Shown: positions 1 to 5,634, counted from the stretch's first letter. The stretch: DNA of 6,417 bases from Sulfurimonas sp. (GCA_027063215.1 JAMOSE010000162.1:1-6417), one strand, 5' to 3'. A program made the numbers and translations. Notes: generated by a model not told the origin, from the letters alone.

Positions 1-3
1 TCA

Positions 4-12
4 TGCTATAAT
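4..12 (+). promoter_or_regulatory. Extended -10 promoter for the metallo-hydrolase gene
   Basis: The bases TGCTATAAT form a perfect extended -10 element (TGn followed by TATAAT at 7-12). Transcription would begin near 18-20, about 15 nt before the preferred start codon at 34. The -35 region lies outside the window; sigma-70 promoters of this phylum usually lack a conserved one anyway. This is a consensus match without experimental support. Confidence 0.6.
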
Positions 13-33
13 TTCACTAAAAAAGAGATGAAT

Positions 34-627
34 ATGACAATAAAAGTTCAACCAATGGGACCATATCAGACAAACTGTTATATCGTTACAAAAGATGGTA
101 AAGACATTATCATTGATCCGGGAGTTGATGCGACAGCTTGGGTTAAAGCCAATGTAAAAAATCCTATTGCAATTTTAAATACACACGGACACTTTGACCA
201 TGTATGGAGCAATGCTGAGCTACAACATGATCTTGGTGTGAAACTTTACACACCAAAAGAAGATGATATGCTTTTACGCCAAAGTTCTTGGATGCCAGAC
301 CTTCCACCCTCTACTCCTGATGTACTTGTAGAGAATAATGAAGAGCTCAATCTTGATGGTATTAGAGTCAAATTCCGTCATTTTCCAGGACATACTCCAG
401 GGAATTCTACTATTGAGATAGATGATGCAATGTTTAGCGGAGATTTTATATTTCAAAAAAGTATCGGTCGAACTGATTTTCCCTACTCAAATCCACAGGA
501 TATGAAAAAATCTTTAGAAAAATTTTTACAACTTGACTATGATAAAACAATCTATCCCGGTCATGGTGAAACCACAAGCATTAAACAAGAACAACAATAT
601 ACTCCTTTTTGGATACAACAGTTATAA
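34..627 (+). CDS. Glyoxalase-II-like metallo-beta-lactamase fold hydrolase
   Basis: A compact stand-alone MBL-fold hydrolase of the glyoxalase II (GloB-like) type, probably a soluble cytosolic enzyme with a dinuclear metal site. Numbering from the ATG at 28, the metal ligands are all visible: H53, H55, D57 and H58 in THGHFDH, H122 in PGHTPG, D139 in SGDF and H179 in YPGHG. The GRTDFP motif at 147-152 is also typical of this group. It has no C-terminal glyoxalase II substrate domain, so the thioester or other ester substrate cannot be named, and glutathione specificity should not be assumed. Two ATGs compete, at 28 and 34. AGAG at 24-27 touches the first but lies 6 nt before the second, so 34 is preferred, giving a protein beginning MTIKVQPMG. 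It is monocistronic as far as visible and converges on the hot-dog gene. Confidence 0.85.
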   Translation: MTIKVQPMGPYQTNCYIVTKDGKDIIIDPGVDATAWVKANVKNPIAILNTHGHFDHVWSNAELQHDLGVKLYTPKEDDMLLRQSSWMPDLPPSTPDVLVENNEELNLDGIRVKFRHFPGHTPGNSTIEIDDAMFSGDFIFQKSIGRTDFPYSNPQDMKKSLEKFLQLDYDKTIYPGHGETTSIKQEQQYTPFWIQQL

Positions 628-636
628 TTATGAAAA

Positions 637-656
637 AAAGAAGCTTAGGCTTCTTT
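637..656 (-). terminator. Rho-independent terminator of the cmoB/hot-dog operon
   Basis: An 8-bp perfect stem (AAAGAAGC at 637-644, GCTTCTTT at 649-656) encloses a 4-nt loop at 645-648. Read on the minus strand, the descending arm runs into further T residues (636-633), giving seven consecutive T. The hot-dog stop codon TAA (647-645) lies in the loop and its last codons form the ascending arm. On the plus strand the hairpin also follows the metallo-hydrolase gene by 9 nt, but the T run there is short and inside the arm, so termination in that direction should be weaker. Confidence 0.7.
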
Positions 657-1142
657 AGTACCACTTTGTTCTTCTTCTTTATCTAAAAGTTTGAGTTTAA
701 GAACATGTCGTTCAGTAATTACTGTTTTGAACTCACCCTCAAAAACTTTAATATCTAAGACATATGCTTCTACATGGACATTGCGTTTTCTACCTTCTTT
801 GTGACGAACACGGGCGATAATATTGACCTCATCATGAAATTTCACAGGCGATAAAAATTGACAATCTGATGCAACTAAAACAACATTTTTCTCATTTACT
901 GCCAACATAGCAGCATAATCAGCAGCTGAAAAAATAAAACCACCATGAATGAGTCCAATATCATCTGCTAGCATTTCTGGCAATGTAGTCAGGCGAAGTT
1001 CTACATATCCTTTTTGAATTTTAATTACTTCTCCACATAAATCTTGATTTACTCTCTCATGCGTATGAATAACTACTTGTTCCTCCTGATCTCTATAATC
1101 TTCAAAATCCAAATCTTCTTCATTATTTATTTCATTTTTCAT
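645..1142 (-). CDS. Hot-dog fold thioesterase-like protein (Cj0977-like)
   Basis: A 165-residue single-domain hot-dog fold protein of the PaaI-like acyl-CoA thioesterase superfamily. The diagnostic segment is LIHGGFIFSAADYA at 64-77, with H66-G67-G68 starting the long hot-dog helix and the acidic D75 inside it. A second typical patch is CQFLSPVKFHDEV at 94-106. The first 25 residues and the last 12 are highly charged and probably lie outside the fold. From memory of the family, C. jejuni Cj0977, a sigma-28-dependent non-flagellar virulence protein with this fold, sits beside the cmoB homologue Cj0976 in the same way. The in vivo substrate is unknown. The ATG follows the cmoB stop codon with no gap, and AAGGA (1153-1157, inside cmoB) is a possible ribosome binding site at a rather long 10-nt spacing. 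The gene is probably translationally coupled to cmoB. Confidence 0.8.
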   Translation of the reverse strand: MKNEINNEEDLDFEDYRDQEEQVVIHTHERVNQDLCGEVIKIQKGYVELRLTTLPEMLADDIGLIHGGFIFSAADYAAMLAVNEKNVVLVASDCQFLSPVKFHDEVNIIARVRHKEGRKRNVHVEAYVLDIKVFEGEFKTVITERHVLKLKLLDKEEEQSGTKEA

Positions 1143-2051
1143 CTATTTTTTATCCTTAATTAATCGTACATATACTCTTTGAGGAGCTGGATACCCCTCT
1201 ACTGTCTTCGTTTTATCTTGCGGATCTAAAAAGTCTTCTAAAGAGTGTCCTTCAATCCATTCCGTTTTTCGCTGTTCACCGGCATCTGTTACAGAAGTCT
1301 CTAAAACTTCAAACCCACAAAATCCAGCACGTAAACACCAGTTTTTCAATGCTTTTATAGTTGGAACAAAGTAAATATTTGGTATCTTTGAGTAACTGGA
1401 TTGCGGACAAAGAGCTATCTCTTCATCTCCATCAATATAAAAAGTATCTAAAATCACTTCACCCTTTTTATCAAGCCCTTTATACAAAGACTTTAACATA
1501 GCTACAGGATCACTTCTGTGATAGAGTACACCAAGACAAAAGATTATGTCAAACTTCTCATCATAAAACGCTAAATGCTCTACACCCAAAAGCTCATAGA
1601 CAATATCACTCTTTATAAAATGGTTCACAAAATCAAACTGTGTTTTATAAAGCGGTGAAGGATCAAAACCTACCAAAAGTTTTGGTTCATCTTCTAACAT
1701 TCGAAACATATAGTAACCGTTGTTGCAGCCTATATCGGCAACACGCTTGTTTTTTAAATGAAAATGAGGACGAAGAAGATTATATTTTATATTACTCTTC
1801 CACTCACTATCTATATATGTCTTTCCTATTTTAAAAGGCCCTTTTCTCCATGGCATAAGCATTTTTGCAACATCATAAATTTTACTATCATCACAATCTC
1901 CAAAAACCTCTACAACATCTCCAAGCTTTGTGCTGCACTCTTTTTCTTTCAAAGAGTCAACTGCTTCACGCAAAGGTGCTATATTTTTCCACGTCATCCA
2001 TTTCTTACGATCTTCTTTTATTTTTTCTATATCCATCTTAATCACTGTCAT
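1143..2051 (-). CDS. cmoB: tRNA U34 carboxymethyltransferase CmoB
   Basis: CmoB transfers the carboxymethyl group of carboxy-S-adenosylmethionine (Cx-SAM) to 5-hydroxyuridine at the tRNA wobble position, giving cmo5U, which broadens decoding. The match to E. coli CmoB as remembered runs the whole length: PWRKGPF at 67-73, DSEWKSN at 81-87, the SAM-binding DIGCNNGYYM at 106-115, GFDPSPL at 128-134, LGVLYHR at 173-179, IDGDE at 206-210, and a C-terminal FLDP...TVEGYPAP block at 274-290. Residues equivalent to the reported Cx-SAM contacts K91, Y200 and R315 appear to be K70, Y177 and R292. The protein has 302 residues against 323 in E. coli, being shorter at the N-terminus. An in-frame ATG at 2036 is a credible alternative start, because the predicted -10 leaves only about 5 nt before 2051. 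CmoA, which makes Cx-SAM, is not in the window. It heads the cmoB/hot-dog operon. Confidence 0.93.
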   Translation of the reverse strand: MTVIKMDIEKIKEDRKKWMTWKNIAPLREAVDSLKEKECSTKLGDVVEVFGDCDDSKIYDVAKMLMPWRKGPFKIGKTYIDSEWKSNIKYNLLRPHFHLKNKRVADIGCNNGYYMFRMLEDEPKLLVGFDPSPLYKTQFDFVNHFIKSDIVYELLGVEHLAFYDEKFDIIFCLGVLYHRSDPVAMLKSLYKGLDKKGEVILDTFYIDGDEEIALCPQSSYSKIPNIYFVPTIKALKNWCLRAGFCGFEVLETSVTDAGEQRKTEWIEGHSLEDFLDPQDKTKTVEGYPAPQRVYVRLIKDKK

Positions 2052-2062
2052 ATCTAAATTTT

Positions 2063-2068
2063 ATTATA
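2063..2068 (-). promoter_or_regulatory. -10 box for the cmoB/hot-dog operon
   Basis: On the minus strand this reads TATAAT, a perfect -10 hexamer. The predicted start of transcription, around 2056, leaves a leader of about 5 nt to the cmoB ATG at 2051, or about 20 nt to the in-frame ATG at 2036. No clear -35 is seen. It shares four bases with the plus-strand -10 at 2065-2070. Confidence 0.5.
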
Positions 2069-2070
2069 AT
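2065..2070 (+). promoter_or_regulatory. -10 box for the CDF transporter gene
   Basis: A perfect TATAAT hexamer with a predicted transcription start near 2077, giving a leader of about 22 nt that contains the AAAGGA ribosome binding site. No -35 match is evident at the expected distance. It overlaps the opposing cmoB -10 within the palindrome ATTATAAT (2063-2070). Confidence 0.55.
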
Positions 2071-2085
2071 TGTATCTAAATTATT

Positions 2086-2091
2086 AAAGGA
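2086..2091 (+). promoter_or_regulatory. Ribosome binding site supporting a TTG start
   Basis: AAAGGA ends 7 nt before the TTG at 2099-2101. There is no nearby in-frame ATG, and the reading frame from this TTG gives the expected N-terminus just ahead of the first membrane helix of the CDF protein. The site therefore fixes the non-ATG start. Confidence 0.65.
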
Positions 2092-2098
2092 TATCTTT

Positions 2099-2995
2099 TT
2101 GAGATTAGAAAAAAAAGCAACCGTTGCATCAAGTAGCGTTGCTGCTATTTTAGTTTTTATAAAACTTGGTGTTGGTATATTGAGCGGATCTGTAGCTATT
2201 TTGGCTTCGGCAATCGACAGTCTTTTAGATCTTATTATTTCACTTTTTAACTATTTTGCTCTGCATAATGCTGAAAAAGATCCTGATGAAAAATTTCATT
2301 TTGGACGGAGTAAACTAGAACCTTTGGCTGCTGTGATTGAAGGAACAATCATCTCAATTTCTGCACTTTTTATTTTATATCAGGCAATTTCAAAAATTAT
2401 TCATCCAAAAGAGATGCTCTATATGACAGAAGGTATCTATGTTATGATAGCTTCTGTAATTATTACAGGGGCTCTTGTAATATTTTTAAACTATGTTGCA
2501 AAAGAGACAAACAACATGGTTATTCGTGCAGATGCACTGCACTATAAAACAGACCTTTTTTCAAATGGTGCTGTCTTACTGGCTCTTTTTATTGTTACCT
2601 ATACCGGAGAAGAAATTGTTGATGCAATCTTAGGTATTGCTATTGCCATCTATATGATCTACTCCGCTGTACCTATTATGAAAGAGGGAATTTTAATGCT
2701 TTTAGATGTGGCTCTTGAAGCTGAGGAAGTTGAAAAAATCAAAGCAATTATAAAACAAGAGCCTGAAATTACAAACTATCACTACTTAAGAACAAGAGTA
2801 TCAGGAAGTCATATCTTCATCTCTTTTCATGCCGTCTTTAACACAGAGATCTCTCTCTATGATGCACATACCATTGCAGATAAAGTTGAAGCAAAAATCA
2901 AAGAGCTTTTCCCTGAAGATAAAAAACTCCATATCTTAATTCATATGGATCCTTATGATGATGCAGAAATCAATGATGAATATGAGGAGTGGTAA
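2099..2995 (+). CDS. Cation diffusion facilitator transporter (FieF/YiiP type)
   Basis: An inner-membrane metal/proton antiporter that probably exports Zn2+, Fe2+ or a similar divalent ion. The 298 residues match the usual FieF length. Hydrophobic segments lie at roughly 11-34, 36-55, 78-100, 113-133, 155-168 and 173-192, consistent with six helices, followed by a cytosolic C-terminal domain. The transport site (site A) is intact: D40 and D44 in SAIDSLLD, and H148 and D152 in ADALHYKTD, the DD-HD pattern of Fe/Zn CDFs. The cytosolic dimer site (site C) also looks intact, with H228, H244, H257, H282 and D284. The loop site (site B) of E. coli FieF, D68/H71/H75, aligns here with D63, F66 and R70, so it is at best partial. 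The C-terminus is very acidic. Translation starts at TTG. The gene is transcribed alone from the divergent region and ends at the shared terminator. FieF is the nearest known relative, but metal specificity is not settled. Confidence 0.9.
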   Translation: MRLEKKATVASSSVAAILVFIKLGVGILSGSVAILASAIDSLLDLIISLFNYFALHNAEKDPDEKFHFGRSKLEPLAAVIEGTIISISALFILYQAISKIIHPKEMLYMTEGIYVMIASVIITGALVIFLNYVAKETNNMVIRADALHYKTDLFSNGAVLLALFIVTYTGEEIVDAILGIAIAIYMIYSAVPIMKEGILMLLDVALEAEEVEKIKAIIKQEPEITNYHYLRTRVSGSHIFISFHAVFNTEISLYDAHTIADKVEAKIKELFPEDKKLHILIHMDPYDDAEINDEYEEW

Positions 2996-3028
2996 AAAAG
3001 GATAGACTTTTTTAGTCTATCCTTTTTT
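2994..3028. terminator. Bidirectional terminator between the CDF gene and truD
   Basis: A perfect 15-bp inverted repeat (2994-3008 and 3014-3028) encloses a 5-nt T loop. The core GGATAGACT stem is flanked by A6 on the left and T6 on the right, so each strand shows a GC-containing stem followed by six T. It serves both converging transcription units. The CDF stop codon (2993-2995) borders the left arm, and the truD stop codon TAG (3019-3017) and its last two codons lie within the right arm. Confidence 0.9.
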
Positions 3029-4048
3029 CCTTTTAGCAGGATGTTTACCCATCTGCGCACTGAAATTTTTATTTGCAATGGCTTCTAAAAAGACTGTTGC
3101 ATAAGAGCCTTTTGGCAGGGTAAAGCTGATATTTAAGATATCAAAATTGTTTTTATACTCAAGTTTAATATCTGTAGGGTATATTAATGCTTCTCTGCGA
3201 GAACCTTTATCATACAACAATTCATCATCATACTTTTCTTCAATCTCACGAGCGGCATCTCTTGCTCGAAATACATTCCGACCACATAAAAGCCCTGTTG
3301 GTACAACTTTATGTGCTTCAAAATCATGCTGAGGCATCTTTTTTGGAGTAAAGAGTTTTCCCTCATCTCCAAGATATACATCACCCTCTAGCAGTAAGAA
3401 TTTTCCATTATTTTGCTCACGGGAGAGCAGAACTCGTTCACGTAACCATTGATTAAAATAGAAAGATTGATAGACTGATATAAGAAATTTTTTAAGCTTT
3501 GAGTCCTCTATATGCAACTCTCCTGCTATCATTTCACGTGCCTGGGTTATAGAGTCTTCATCCCGTCCAAAACGCTGATATCCAAAGTAGTTTGGCAGTC
3601 CATCTTTGGCTAGCTTCATAGCCCGTTTTTCAATACGACCTGCTTCTATTGGTGAAACACCAAAAAGATTAATGCTAAAACGGTTTCCAACAAGATCACC
3701 CATACGAATAGAGTATTTATCTCGTGTTCTTTTTAATATTTTAATACCGGGATGTTTAAACTTTTTAAGTGCTTTTTCATATTTAGCTTCAATGCTAATA
3801 TACTGTGTTGTAGTCGCGTGTTTATCTTTAAGTCCAGCATAACCAATCTTCTCAGCCGGCAGATTGAGATACTGTGCAAAAGCAGCTATCATATCCCATG
3901 TTGTCATTTCTGTTTTTTGAACACGTAAAATCAGGTAGTTCCCTTTTTCACTGAATTTTCTTGGATTTTCATCAACAATAAAATCTTCTTTTGTCTGTTC
4001 AAACTTGAAGTTAATTTTTTCTCTATCTTGTAGATATTCTCTTTGCAA
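3017..4048 (-). CDS. truD: tRNA pseudouridine(13) synthase TruD
   Basis: TruD isomerises U13 of certain tRNAs (tRNA-Glu in E. coli) to pseudouridine without a cofactor. The 343-residue protein shows the family landmarks in order: an N-terminal KEDFIVDE at 20-27; the catalytic motif GYAGLKDKHATTTQ at 69-82 with D75 as the expected nucleophile; GNRFSINL at 121-128; the highly conserved NYFGYQRFG at 153-161; VVPTGLLCGR at 248-257; and the C-terminal FTLPKGSYATVFLE at 309-322. The remaining tail is basic (PAKRKKG) and its end is encoded by the terminator stem. The start is TTG, chosen because AGGA lies 5 nt upstream, no in-frame ATG precedes it before ribF, and the N-terminus resembles remembered epsilonproteobacterial TruDs. 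It is the last gene of the ligA-to-truD operon, 17 nt after ribF. Confidence 0.95.
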   Translation of the reverse strand: MQREYLQDREKINFKFEQTKEDFIVDENPRKFSEKGNYLILRVQKTEMTTWDMIAAFAQYLNLPAEKIGYAGLKDKHATTTQYISIEAKYEKALKKFKHPGIKILKRTRDKYSIRMGDLVGNRFSINLFGVSPIEAGRIEKRAMKLAKDGLPNYFGYQRFGRDEDSITQAREMIAGELHIEDSKLKKFLISVYQSFYFNQWLRERVLLSREQNNGKFLLLEGDVYLGDEGKLFTPKKMPQHDFEAHKVVPTGLLCGRNVFRARDAAREIEEKYDDELLYDKGSRREALIYPTDIKLEYKNNFDILNISFTLPKGSYATVFLEAIANKNFSAQMGKHPAKRKKG

Positions 4049-4053
4049 TATTT

Positions 4054-4057
4054 TCCT
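4054..4057 (-). promoter_or_regulatory. Ribosome binding site supporting the truD TTG start
   Basis: AGGA on the minus strand sits 5 nt before the TTG at 4048-4046 in the short ribF/truD gap. The upstream in-frame codons back to the ribF stop include no ATG, GTG or other TTG, so this site decides the truD start. Confidence 0.6.
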
Positions 4058-4065
4058 TTTTTTAC

Positions 4066-4887
4066 TTATAAAGCGAGTCTTTGCAACGCTTTGTTCGCCT
4101 GTGCAATATCTTTTTGTATCTGCACTTTTAATGCTTCTAGTGTAGCAAATTTTTCATTATCTCTTAAAAAAGAGACAAAACTAATCTCAGCAGACTCTTC
4201 ACATATAACTTTACCGTCAAGTATGTGTGACTCTACTGCATAACTGCCATCCGTTGTTACACGATGCCCTACAAATGAGACAGAAGGGTGCAGATGTTCT
4301 TCCTTATCAATACGTGTCAAGGTTACATAAACACCCTCTTTTGGCATTAAAAATTCTCGTGCATTAATGTTGATCGTAGCAACAAGTTCACGCGATCCAA
4401 GTCCCTGTCCCTGCTCTTTTTTTCCAAAAACAGTGTAGTTATGCCCTAAAAACTCATTTGCCCCTTTGATATCTCCAATGCTTAGCTTATGACGAATTTT
4501 ATGAGAGTGTACAGAGTCATTATTGTGTTTGACCTCATCAACAACAACGACTTCTCCATCAAAAAGATTTCTAAGATCATCAAAAGAGTATTTTCGATCT
4601 TTTCCAAAATGAAAATCATAACCGACAACAATTTTTTTAAGTTTTGGAAACTTCTCTTGAAGCAGTTGTATAAAACCTTTCCCGTCTAAATGACGAATAT
4701 CTTCAAGATTGAGATACTCTATAGTATGATCTGTATAGCGTTTACGAAAACCATCCGGAGTTAAATTAGCATAACCGGTCTCTATAACAACAATCACACC
4801 GTTTTCATCTAATTGACGAAAAAGCTCTTGATGCCCTATATGCATACCATCAAATCCACCAATTGCTATCGACTTTATCTGATCCAT
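4066..4887 (-). CDS. ribF: Bifunctional riboflavin kinase / FAD synthetase RibF
   Basis: RibF phosphorylates riboflavin to FMN and then adenylylates it to FAD in the cytosol. The N-terminal FAD synthetase domain (about 1-135) has the nucleotidyltransferase signature GGFDGMHIGHQ at 10-20 with HIGH at 16-19, VGYDFHFGKDR at 88-98, and a variant of the [ST]S-x-x-IR motif as HSHKIR at 127-132. The C-terminal riboflavin kinase domain (about 148-273) keeps GVYVT at 185-189 and the probable catalytic E219 in VESHILD. The usual GFPTAN motif is altered to SRELVATIN, in which T171 and N173 remain but the proline is replaced by alanine. The 273 residues are somewhat short compared with the roughly 310 of many RibFs. 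No FMN riboswitch is present in the short leader. AGAGAGA just before the ATG is a modest ribosome binding site. It lies 27 nt after tlyA and 17 nt before truD, and may also be expressed from an internal promoter at the tlyA end. Confidence 0.93.
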   Translation of the reverse strand: MDQIKSIAIGGFDGMHIGHQELFRQLDENGVIVVIETGYANLTPDGFRKRYTDHTIEYLNLEDIRHLDGKGFIQLLQEKFPKLKKIVVGYDFHFGKDRKYSFDDLRNLFDGEVVVVDEVKHNNDSVHSHKIRHKLSIGDIKGANEFLGHNYTVFGKKEQGQGLGSRELVATININAREFLMPKEGVYVTLTRIDKEEHLHPSVSFVGHRVTTDGSYAVESHILDGKVICEESAEISFVSFLRDNEKFATLEALKVQIQKDIAQANKALQRLAL

Positions 4888-4913
4888 TTCTCTCTCTTTT
4901 TCAATATTTTCAT

Positions 4914-4919
4914 ATTATA
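4914..4919 (-). promoter_or_regulatory. Possible internal promoter for ribF-truD
   Basis: The minus strand reads TATAAT here, overlapping the tlyA stop codon (TAA at 4917-4915). The predicted transcription start, around 4907, is about 20 nt before the ribF ATG. There is no TGn extension and no clear -35. The perfect hexamer at a sensible distance from a start codon makes it a credible, unproven promoter. Confidence 0.4.
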
Positions 4920-5634
4920 CAATAGACTTCTTGCAAAAGTAATAACACCACTCCTGATTTCCCTCTTTACCGCTTAACTGCGATGGAGATTTTTGTACTA
5001 ATTTCCACTGCTTTAAAGCACAAGCATCTTCAAACTTCTGCATAGCTCGATCTATGGCTTTTTTATCGACAACAACACCGTTTTTATCGCGTTTTGCCTC
5101 ACGACCTACTTCGAACTGTGGCTTAAAAAGTAAGATTATATCTCTGCTTGAGAGTCGATCCACATCATCCAAAATATACAAAAGTGATATAAAAGCAACA
5201 TCACTGACAATAAGATCAAAAGGCTTGGGTGATTCAAATTTGCGTATATCACACCCCTCATAAACCTTGACACGGCTGTCTTGACGCAAAGAATGATGCA
5301 GTTGATCGCGTCCTACATCGACACAACTCACCTCAGCAACACCCTTCTCAAGAAGAACCTGAGAAAAACCTCCCGTAGAAGATCCTATATCCAAAGCACT
5401 TTTACCGCGCACATCAAGTGCAATCTCATCTAAAAAATAGAGCAGTTTATAAGCGGCACGTGAGACATAACTCTTATGCTCCGCTATAACTACCCAAGCC
5501 CCTTCTTCTACTTTAAAAGAGGGCTTTTTTATAAGCGTATCATCTACACAGACAAGCCCATCTTTAATGATCTGCTGTGCCTTGTTGCGACTTTCACAAA
5601 AACCCTTTTCAACAAGGTAGCTATCTAAACGCAT
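4915..5634 (-). CDS. tlyA: TlyA family rRNA 2'-O-methyltransferase
   Basis: TlyA 2'-O-methylates cytidines in rRNA, affecting subunit interaction and capreomycin sensitivity; old 'hemolysin' annotations describe the same family. An S4 RNA-binding domain occupies about 1-60 (MRLDSYLVEKGF with SRNKAQQ at 15-21). A short linker then leads to an FtsJ/RrmJ-type methyltransferase domain with the SAM loop DIGSSTGGF at 82-90. The catalytic K-D-K-E tetrad can be placed at K63 (AAYKLL), D145 (SDVAF), K171 (FKPQFE) and E228 (GNQEW). At 239 residues it fits the shorter TlyA type I, as in C. jejuni, which methylates only C1920 of 23S rRNA; type II also methylates C1409 of 16S rRNA. The type assignment is an inference from length. 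GGAG lies 7 nt before the ATG, inside the preceding gene, which tlyA overlaps by 10 nt. Confidence 0.93.
   Translation of the reverse strand: MRLDSYLVEKGFCESRNKAQQIIKDGLVCVDDTLIKKPSFKVEEGAWVVIAEHKSYVSRAAYKLLYFLDEIALDVRGKSALDIGSSTGGFSQVLLEKGVAEVSCVDVGRDQLHHSLRQDSRVKVYEGCDIRKFESPKPFDLIVSDVAFISLLYILDDVDRLSSRDIILLFKPQFEVGREAKRDKNGVVVDKKAIDRAMQKFEDACALKQWKLVQKSPSQLSGKEGNQEWCYYFCKKSIV

Noticed and set aside
623..628. TATAAT on the plus strand at the end of the MBL hydrolase gene.
   Set aside because: It arises from the final leucine and stop codons and would drive an antisense transcript straight into the terminator hairpin; probably chance in AT-rich sequence.
1161..1166. CGATTA on the minus strand just before the hot-dog gene, resembling a sigma-28 -10 box.
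   Set aside because: The nearest AAAG is only about 10 nt upstream instead of about 15, and the last base departs from CGATWT, so it does not make a convincing sigma-28 promoter.
1640..2057. Plus-strand open frames opposite cmoB, including one rich in phenylalanine and isoleucine.
   Set aside because: They are antisense to a clearly conserved CmoB, show no family motif or ribosome binding site, and their composition is what the reverse of lysine- and asparagine-rich codons produces.
4066..4071. TATAAG on the minus strand at the end of ribF as a possible truD promoter.
   Set aside because: It misses the conserved final T of the -10 box, no other promoter element is visible, and the truD start is already served by readthrough from ribF.
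3147..4243. Several 60-80 residue open frames on the plus strand opposite truD and ribF, and one on the minus strand within truD.
   Set aside because: All lie within confidently identified genes in other frames and have no recognisable domain or upstream signals.
4888..4914. Possible FMN riboswitch ahead of ribF.
   Set aside because: The gap between tlyA and ribF is only 27 nt, far too short for the FMN aptamer.
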